Source: Kiritimatiellales bacterium (GTDB lineage: Bacteria > Verrucomicrobiota > Kiritimatiellia > Kiritimatiellales > Pontiellaceae). From it: DNA of 11,762 bases. Position 1 is the stretch's first letter. The number at the start of each line of letters is the position of its first letter. The position numbers were made by a program, and so were the translations under genes. Under the pieces are notes generated by a model. It did not search any database. It was not told where the DNA came from and saw only the letters and a list, made by a program, of their open reading frames with translations. The stretch covers positions 1-11,762 of the forward strand of contig WFRA01000309.1 in assembly GCA_015486775.1 (NCBI GenBank), given 5' to 3'. Shown piece after piece: positions 1-5,196 of this stretch.

Positions 1-592
1 GAACGATGTCCGGCGAGGCTTCGTGGACGGTGTGGCCGGTTTGTTGCAGCCACTCCAGCCCGTCGCCGGTCGATCCGGTTTTCTTGTACGATGCCCCGCC
101 GGTGGCCAGCACCACGCTTTCGGAACGGAAGCGCCCCCGGTCGGTTTCGACCCCGACTAGGCTGCCTTCCTCCACCAGCAACCGTTTGACGTGGGTTCCC
201 AAATGGATCTCCACCCCGTTTTCGTGCAGGTATTCTTCCAAGGTCTGGATGACATCGGAGGCCTTTTGGGTGTTTGGGAAAGCGCGTTTGCGCTCTTCCA
301 CCACCAGCGGCAACCCGCGCTCCGCAAAAAAATCGAAGGTCTCCTGCACGGCGAATCGCGAAAAGGGGGAAAAGAGAAACCTGCCGTCGCCGCCGAAAGA
401 GGAGAGGAAGGCACGGGTGTCGAACTCGGCGTTGGTAATGTTGCAGCGTCCGCCGCCGGTCAGCTTGAGCTTTTCGCCCAGCACGCGGTTTTTTTCCACC
501 AGCAGGACACGCCGTCCATATTCCGCCGCATGGCCCGCCGCCATCATGCCGCCCGGTCCGCCGCCCACCACAACCACATCAAAATCTTCCAT
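1..592 (-). CDS. BaiN/HI0933-family NAD(P)/FAD-dependent oxidoreductase, N-terminal part (cut by window edge)
   Basis: The minus-strand frame from an ATG at 592 gives 197 codons and stays open to the left edge, so the C-terminal half is missing. Residues 2-16 hold the dinucleotide-binding motif MEDFDVVVVGGGPGG. Around residues 38-54 is the segment GEKLKLTGGGRCNITN, the hallmark of the HI0933-like flavoproteins (PF03486; the YhiN/BaiN group). The following FSPFSRFAVQETFDFF and ERKRAFPNTQKASDV stretches are also typical, as is VVLATGGASYKKTGSTGDG further on. Members are cytosolic FAD proteins of about 400 residues; some reduce enone bile-acid intermediates, most have no known substrate, so no specific reaction is claimed. 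No strong Shine-Dalgarno is seen before the ATG, but the start fits the Rossmann motif exactly. It is divergent from the gene at 832. Confidence 0.9.
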   Translation of the reverse strand, partial: MEDFDVVVVGGGPGGMMAAGHAAEYGRRVLLVEKNRVLGEKLKLTGGGRCNITNAEFDTRAFLSSFGGDGRFLFSPFSRFAVQETFDFFAERGLPLVVEERKRAFPNTQKASDVIQTLEEYLHENGVEIHLGTHVKRLLVEEGSLVGVETDRGRFRSESVVLATGGASYKKTGSTGDGLEWLQQTGHTVHEASPDIV

Positions 593-604
593 ACCCGGAG
601 AGTA

Positions 605-657
605 GCAGGCGGGACACCTGCGATACAAGCGTGACCGCTCGCGCGGAAATCTTTTGG
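605..657. repeat. Extragenic double-hairpin repeat, copy 1
   Basis: This 53-base stretch is repeated at 687-740 in the same orientation. Both begin GCAGGC and end GCGCGGAAATCTTTTGG. Inside this copy an imperfect hairpin (GCAGGC/ACCTGC, 5-base spacer, 5 of 6 pairs) is followed by CGATACAAGC. A second hairpin follows, CCGC at 635-638 with GCGG at 643-646. The organisation is like REP-type dispersed elements; how many copies the genome has cannot be told from here. Confidence 0.75.
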
Positions 658-686
658 AAAGTAGGGCATCCGTCTCGGTTGCCCAA

Positions 687-740
687 GCAGGCAGGATGCC
701 TGCGATACAAGCCGAGTCCGCCCGCGCGGAAATCTTTTGG
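687..740. repeat. Extragenic double-hairpin repeat, copy 2
   Basis: Second copy of the 605-657 element, 54 bases, 82 bases downstream. The first hairpin is perfect here (GCAGGC/GCCTGC around AGGAT). It is enclosed by an outer stem, CTCGGTTG at 674-681 with CAAGCCGAG at 708-716 (one bulged base). The second hairpin is TCCGC at 717-721 with GCGGA at 726-730. The loop and stem bases differ from copy 1 while the two-hairpin layout is kept, as expected of a structured repeat. The rest of the 593-831 gap shows no convincing promoter. Confidence 0.75.
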
Positions 741-831
741 TGCAACAGATGGGCGCCGCAGAATCACGGGATTCCTTCTTTGTTCGGCGGGCTGGGTTCG
801 GTACCCTGTTGTTCCAAAACTGGAGAGGATT

Positions 832-1800
832 ATGAAACGGATGGGATTGGGAGGATTGCTGGCACTGGGGTTCGCGTTGACGGCGGGTGCCGACCCGGGG
901 TTTATCGATTTTGAGCAAAACTGGATCTTCCCCAGGGAGTTGGGCGGAATGAAATACAGAACCGTCGAGAAATACGAGGATGCCAGCCTCGGCTACAGCG
1001 TGTTCTATCGCGAGCGAAGAACCTCTTTCGAGGCCGAGGTCTCGGTCTGCAACTTGGGCTACGACCCAATCCCCGACGGTTGCAAGGGCGAGGCCATTGA
1101 TGCGGTGCTCAAGGGCGTGGGCAGCGAGCTGGAGTGGCAACAGAAAAACGGCAAGATCAAGCGGCTGAAAAAGCGGGGAAGCGCCGTGGTTCCCAAAACC
1201 GGCGATCTCCGGTTTGCCTCCGTGGTCTATGAATATGAGGAAAGCGGCCGCGCGGCAACGCCGGAGATTCTCTCCACCTACCTGACCGGCACCCACAACC
1301 GCTTCATCAAAATCCGCTTTAGCTTCAGCAAGGCGGACGGGGCAAGCGCGAAGGAAAAGGAGACGCAAATGCTCGCCCAGATCACCAAAATGCTCACCAC
1401 CCCGGCGGACGAAAAGGAGCTACTGCTCGCCTCCTGCTCCATCTTCCTCGACGATCCCGCCAGCTATGGCGGCCGCATTGCCGCGCGGTACCTGATGGCC
1501 AAGGCGCAAGCGATGGACGACCTCAACGTCTACACCTCCCTCTTTGTCTGGCCTACCGGCTACTACTCGAAACCGAAGAACGCCAACCTGCTGATTGCCG
1601 GCTATTTTGCCGGCATGCTACAGGTTGTCGTTCCGCAAGACCTGCCCGAGGGCGGCGAATACGAAGCCTTTCTGGCCATGCTCAAAACCTACGACACCCT
1701 GCACAAGAAGGAGCAGATCGAGTCCATCGAAAAGTTCGACGAATGGCTCAAAGCCCCTGACAAGAAAGCTCTCTACGAAAAGCTGCTTACGGTTGAGTAG
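832..1800 (+). CDS. Exported protein of unknown function, 322 aa
   Basis: The ATG at 832 is chosen because GGAGAGGA at 822-829 precedes it and because the product then starts with a signal peptide: MKRM, a hydrophobic run of about 13 residues, and a likely cleavage site after TAGA (residue 20). The frame is open further upstream (to 631), but that extension runs through the repeat element and would bury the signal peptide. There is no lipobox cysteine, so a soluble periplasmic or secreted protein is likely. The mature part is rich in charged and aromatic residues, has two cysteines near residues 73 and 84 that could form a disulfide, and a small-residue-rich hydrophobic stretch (NLLIAGYFAGMLQVVV) near residues 249-264 that may be buried or membrane-associated. 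I do not recognise a family. It is followed by the hairpin at 1850-1880. Confidence 0.8.
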   Translation: MKRMGLGGLLALGFALTAGADPGFIDFEQNWIFPRELGGMKYRTVEKYEDASLGYSVFYRERRTSFEAEVSVCNLGYDPIPDGCKGEAIDAVLKGVGSELEWQQKNGKIKRLKKRGSAVVPKTGDLRFASVVYEYEESGRAATPEILSTYLTGTHNRFIKIRFSFSKADGASAKEKETQMLAQITKMLTTPADEKELLLASCSIFLDDPASYGGRIAARYLMAKAQAMDDLNVYTSLFVWPTGYYSKPKNANLLIAGYFAGMLQVVVPQDLPEGGEYEAFLAMLKTYDTLHKKEQIESIEKFDEWLKAPDKKALYEKLLTVE

Positions 1801-1849
1801 GGTTTCTCCCCGCCTAGATCGGATACCCCACCAACGGAAAGTATACAAA

Positions 1850-1880
1850 TAAAGTCAGGAAACGAACTCTCCTGACTTTA
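1850..1880. terminator. Hairpin between convergent genes, probable bidirectional terminator
   Basis: TAAAGTCAGGA (1850-1860) and TCCTGACTTTA (1870-1880) form a perfect 11-bp stem around a 9-base loop. It lies between the stop of the plus-strand gene (1800) and the stop of the minus-strand cluster (1903). Read on the minus strand the stem is followed by TTTGTATAC, a weak T-rich tail; on the plus strand the only T-rich part is in the stem itself. Confidence 0.7.
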
Positions 1881-1902
1881 GTGAGATGCTGGCCCTGTTT
1901 TC

Positions 1903-2865
1903 CTACACGCCGTAGACCTTGGCGAGGGTGTCGGAGATGTCATTGACCTTGACCGATCCTTTGGCGGCTTTGCGGAGGCCGACGAGGCAGATGGGGCACA
2001 TGGTGGTGATGTTGTCTCCGGCTTCCTTAAGTTGCTCGATGCGGTTGCCCGCAATGCGGTGCGATTCGGAGGGGAAGAGCGATTCAAGTGGTCCGCCGCA
2101 ACAATGCGTATTCTTGCCGCAAAGCTCGGGCTCGTTCATGGTCACACCGGCTTTTCCAAGCAGTTTGCGGGGTTGGTCGACAACGCCTTCCTGTCGAGCA
2201 TAGAGGCAGGAGTCGTGCAGGGTTAGTGCGTCGCTGAGCTGCTGCGTGGGTTCGATGTCGCTTTCGGCGAGTACTTCGAGATAGCTTTTCACTTCGATGT
2301 CGAAGCCTTTCACGAATTGCGGATAGGCGGTGCGCAGGGTGTGGGTGGTGTGCGGGTCGACGGTGATCACTTTGGTCACACCATGTTTTTTTAAGAGGTC
2401 GCAGACGCGCTGGGCATGTTTGGCGAAGGAGCCGTCGATCCCTTCGTCGTAGACGAGTGCACCGGAGTAGAGCTCTTCGCCGTAGAGGTAGCCGAATTCG
2501 ACGTTGGCCTTTTTCAGCAGCAACGCAATATTGCGCAACATGCGGTCGTAGTCTTGCTGGTCGGCCTTGGATGCGAGCAATCCCATGAAGAAGGTCATGT
2601 TGATGAATTTGTTGCCGAGGCGTCCGAGCCCCATCATTTTGGTGATGGGTGAATCTTCGAGTTTGGACATTTGTCCGGCCATCGCGTCGATGACGGGGAT
2701 GAGCTGGTACATGTGTCCGGTGTAGAGGATGGTTTTTCCACCCTTTGGAAGATCGAGCCCCTTGGCCCAGCGCGTGGTTTTGGCCGCTGACATGGGTAGG
2801 ACGCTTTTGCGCTGGTTGAGGTTGTCGGCCAGAATCCCCAGAATATCTTTGGTTGGTAGTGGCAT
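1903..2865 (-). CDS. hdrB: HdrB-like CCG-domain (Fe-S)-binding protein, 320 aa
   Basis: Last gene of the cluster. In Hdr complexes this subunit carries the noncubane [4Fe-4S] clusters that split a disulfide. The C-terminal half has one full CCG signature: HDSC (C220), CG (C249), CCGG (C255-C256) and CPIC (C290, C293). The N-terminal half should hold a second CCG motif but lacks it: the expected positions read YTGHMYQL (residues 48-55) and EELYSGALVYDEG (130-142), and the only other cysteine is C155. So one active-site-type cluster is supported, not two. The start at 2865 follows a TAAGGAG Shine-Dalgarno whose TAA is the stop codon of hdrC, giving a 9-base gap and likely translational coupling. 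The substrate is unknown; a disulfide, polysulfide or persulfide is plausible. The HdrD/GlpC C-terminal domain family is the alternative name. Confidence 0.85.
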   Translation of the reverse strand: MPLPTKDILGILADNLNQRKSVLPMSAAKTTRWAKGLDLPKGGKTILYTGHMYQLIPVIDAMAGQMSKLEDSPITKMMGLGRLGNKFINMTFFMGLLASKADQQDYDRMLRNIALLLKKANVEFGYLYGEELYSGALVYDEGIDGSFAKHAQRVCDLLKKHGVTKVITVDPHTTHTLRTAYPQFVKGFDIEVKSYLEVLAESDIEPTQQLSDALTLHDSCLYARQEGVVDQPRKLLGKAGVTMNEPELCGKNTHCCGGPLESLFPSESHRIAGNRIEQLKEAGDNITTMCPICLVGLRKAAKGSVKVNDISDTLAKVYGV

Positions 2866-2874
2866 GGCGGCTCC

Positions 2875-3180
2875 TTAGGAAAGGTTGAATTCGTTTTCGT
2901 TGATGTATTTGCGCAGGAAGCGGACGTTTTCCGGAATGTTGACCTCGGCGGGGCAGTTTTCGGAGCACATGCCGCAGAGCAGGCAGGAGTAGATGTTGGG
3001 GATATTTTCCTTCACCTTGTCTTCCAGACCGACCTGAACATAGCGGAAGAGTTTGCGGGGCAGGATTTCGTAGCCCATCGGGCAGACGGCGGTGCAGATG
3101 CCGCAGTGCATGCAGGCGGCGGCGTTGAACTCGTCGGAGCATTTTACGGCGGCGGCCAGTTTGCTGGATACTTTAGGCAT
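2875..3180 (-). CDS. hdrC: HdrC-like 2x[4Fe-4S] ferredoxin subunit, 101 aa
   Basis: Small electron-relay subunit between HdrA and HdrB. It has two classic ferredoxin motifs: CMHCGICTAVCP (cysteines 23, 26, 29, 33) and CLLCGMCSENCP (66, 69, 72, 76). These fit HdrC of soluble heterodisulfide reductases, though this one is short compared with about 180 residues in many family members and lacks an extended helical C-terminus. The ATG at 3180 was chosen because it overlaps the end of the winged-helix gene by 8 bases (ATGCCTAA) and puts the first cluster near the N-terminus; the same frame is open upstream to 3408 but that part is out-of-frame sequence of the neighbour. Electrons from the two HdrA flavoproteins probably pass through here to HdrB. 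Confidence 0.88.
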   Translation of the reverse strand: MPKVSSKLAAAVKCSDEFNAAACMHCGICTAVCPMGYEILPRKLFRYVQVGLEDKVKENIPNIYSCLLCGMCSENCPAEVNIPENVRFLRKYINENEFNLS

Positions 3181-3448
3181 GGGACTCTTCCTCCTCTTCC
3201 TGCTTTTCGACAAACTCATATTTAAAGTAGCCATCCACATCGGGGCGGCCAACCTCCTCAACCTCGCCGTAGCGGCGCAGGCCAAAGAGCCAAACTGTGA
3301 TTTCGCGGGATGGATAGTCCAAGATCTCGGCAAGTTCGAGAATGGTTTTTGGCTCTTCCTTGAGGATGTCGAGGATGCGGCTGCGCATAATGAATTCATC
3401 CTGAGCAATTTCGAGCATGTCTCGCATATGGGTTTTTACTGTGCTCAT
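3173..3448 (-). CDS. Winged-helix-like protein inside the hdr cluster, 91 aa
   Basis: The start at 3448 forms an ATGA overlap with the stop of the upstream hdrA, and the end overlaps hdrC by 8 bases, so the gene is embedded in and translated with the complex. The sequence is helical: MRDMLEIAQDEFIMRSRILDIL, then EEPKTILELAEILDYPSREI (residues 31-50) and VWLFGLRRYGEVEEVGR (52-68). This reads as a helix-turn-helix followed by a wing. The tail is strongly acidic (EKQEEEEES). There are no cysteines, so it carries no cluster. It could be a DNA-binding regulator, or a structural or assembly subunit that uses a winged-helix fold for protein contacts; its position between hdrA and hdrC and the acidic tail make the second idea worth considering. 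No named family is claimed. Confidence 0.8.
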   Translation of the reverse strand: MSTVKTHMRDMLEIAQDEFIMRSRILDILKEEPKTILELAEILDYPSREITVWLFGLRRYGEVEEVGRPDVDGYFKYEFVEKQEEEEESHA

Positions 3449-5196
3449 TTGGTCTCCAATTCTTTGATACTGGCATCGATCATGGCGGTGATCTGGTCGT
3501 CCCGGAAGCCTTCGATTTCGATGGCGTTGTGCGGGCAAACCGGTACGCAGGGCCCCGCGCCCTTGCACATGGATTCGATGACAAAGGCGATTTCCTTTTC
3601 TCCAACGTTGACCTTTTCGATGGCACCGTAGGGGCAGGCCTTGAGGCACTCGCCGCACCAGATGCACTTGTCGGTGTCCACCTTGGCGATCAGCGGTTCG
3701 AGGTCGACATAACCCTTCATCAGCAACCCGCCGGTCTTGGCGACGGCGGCGAGCGACGAGGCGACGCTTTCGGCGAGGGTCTTGGGTCCTTGCGCGGTAC
3801 CGGCAATGAAGACGCCGTCAATCATGGTTTCCACGGGGCGGAGTTTGAGGTGGATTTCGTTGTAGAAGCCATCCTTGCTTTCCGGAATCTTCAAGATGTC
3901 GTTGAGGGTGTCGTTTTCGCGCGGGCGCATGCCGGTGGCCAGCACCACGAGGTCGGCACCGATTTCTAGTTCTTCGCCGCCGAGCAGATGATCCTTGGCC
4001 TTGACGGTCAGTTGATCGCCTTCGGTTGTGACCTGTGGCGGATTGGAGGGATCCCAGCGCAGGAAGATCGCGCCGCCCGTGCGGGCCTTTTCGTAGATCG
4101 GCTCCAGTGCACCGTAGGTGCGCACGTCGCGGTAGAGGTGGTATTGGTTGACGGGTTGCCCGGTCTTCTGCTCCAGATCGTGGAGGAGGGTGGCCGTGTA
4201 GGTGGTTGCCAAACAGCAGTAGCGCGAGCAGTAGCTGTTGGGTTCTGGGCAACTTTCGCTTTTTAGTTGACGACTGCCGACGCAGTAGATGAAGGCGACG
4301 TCGCGCACTGGTTTCCCGTTGTGCATAAGGGGACCGTCGGCCTCGGCGAGCATTTGGCGGAAATCCTTCAGCGGAATCACACCGGGAGCGCCCCAGCCAT
4401 ATTCATCGGTCTGCGGCGTATAGGGTTCAAAACCAGTGGTCACCACGATGGCACCCACGTTGAGGGAAACGGTTTCGTCGCCAGGCAGGCGGACGGAGAC
4501 ATTGAAGTCGCCGATACTTCCGCTTTTTGAAACCACTTCGGCACTCGTGTGAAGCATAATGTTTTCGTGCTGGTTGATGCGCGTGAGAAGCTTGGCCACC
4601 ACATCGGTTCCATCCTGCGCTTCGGGCCCCATTTTGCCGGTTTGCAACGCCCAGCCTCCGGCTTCGGCCTCGCGTTCGATCAGAAACACCGCCAGCCCCA
4701 TATCGGCCAGCGAGATTGCCGCCCGCATGCCGGAAACGCCTGCACCCACCACGAGCACACGTGGCTTGGTTTCGATGCGGATCGCATTGAGCGGCACCGT
4801 CAGTTCGCATTTGGCAATGCCAGCCCGCAACAGGTGGATCCCCTTTTTCGTGGCACCCACTTTGTCGTTCGTGTGGACCCAGGAACATTGTTCGCGCAGG
4901 TTGACATGAATGTATTGATATTGGTTGAGGTTGGCGCGTTCCGACATGCCGCGGAAGGTGAACATGTGCAACTTGGGCGAGCAGGAGGCGATCACCAGAC
5001 CGTCGAGCTGCTTCTCTTTGATTTCGTCGATCATCTCCTGTTGCGCGGCATCGGAGCAGGTGAACATGTGGGTTCTCGAAACCACCACGTTGGGATCGTT
5101 TCTCACTGCATCCGCGACCTCCTCTACATTCACATAGTCCGAAATGTTTCCGCCGCAGTGGCAGACATAAACGCCGATTCGTCGTTTCTGAGCCAT
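3445..5196 (-). CDS. hdrA: HdrA-type FAD/iron-sulfur subunit, 583 aa
   Basis: FAD-containing hub of an Hdr complex. The N-terminal domain starts RIGVYVCHCGGNI (C12, C14) and has C47 and C72 (ASCSPKLH), the cysteine set typical of HdrA. The FAD Rossmann motif is VVGAGVSGMRAA (149-160). A second cysteine group is C305, C316, C323, C327-C328. C-terminal FAD-binding pattern: DGVFIAGTAQGPK (460-472). Two ferredoxin motifs close the protein: CIWCGECLKACP (511-522), complete, and CKGAGPCVPVCP (544-555), in which the second cysteine is Ala547. It is somewhat shorter than the roughly 650 residues of methanogen HdrA. Its start codon overlaps the stop of the upstream HdrA-GltD gene (TAATG), and its stop overlaps the winged-helix gene. 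Proposed role: flavin-based electron transfer, possibly bifurcation, between the NAD(P)H module and HdrC/HdrB. QmoA/QmoB are related alternatives. Confidence 0.92.
   Translation of the reverse strand: MAQKRRIGVYVCHCGGNISDYVNVEEVADAVRNDPNVVVSRTHMFTCSDAAQQEMIDEIKEKQLDGLVIASCSPKLHMFTFRGMSERANLNQYQYIHVNLREQCSWVHTNDKVGATKKGIHLLRAGIAKCELTVPLNAIRIETKPRVLVVGAGVSGMRAAISLADMGLAVFLIEREAEAGGWALQTGKMGPEAQDGTDVVAKLLTRINQHENIMLHTSAEVVSKSGSIGDFNVSVRLPGDETVSLNVGAIVVTTGFEPYTPQTDEYGWGAPGVIPLKDFRQMLAEADGPLMHNGKPVRDVAFIYCVGSRQLKSESCPEPNSYCSRYCCLATTYTATLLHDLEQKTGQPVNQYHLYRDVRTYGALEPIYEKARTGGAIFLRWDPSNPPQVTTEGDQLTVKAKDHLLGGEELEIGADLVVLATGMRPRENDTLNDILKIPESKDGFYNEIHLKLRPVETMIDGVFIAGTAQGPKTLAESVASSLAAVAKTGGLLMKGYVDLEPLIAKVDTDKCIWCGECLKACPYGAIEKVNVGEKEIAFVIESMCKGAGPCVPVCPHNAIEIEGFRDDQITAMIDASIKELETK

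Noticed and set aside
605..740. CRISPR-like spacing of two similar repeats
   Set aside because: Only two copies, imperfect, with internal double hairpins and no cas genes.
794..806. GGGTTCGGTACCC, resembling a tRNA T-arm
   Set aside because: No anticodon arm, acceptor stem or CCA context around it; too short to call a tRNA or an attachment site.
544..1368. A 274-codon minus-strand open frame through the repeats and the exported-protein gene
   Set aside because: It overlaps the start of the BaiN-like gene and the antisense of a gene with a proper signal peptide and ribosome site. Its product is low-complexity and runs through repeat DNA.
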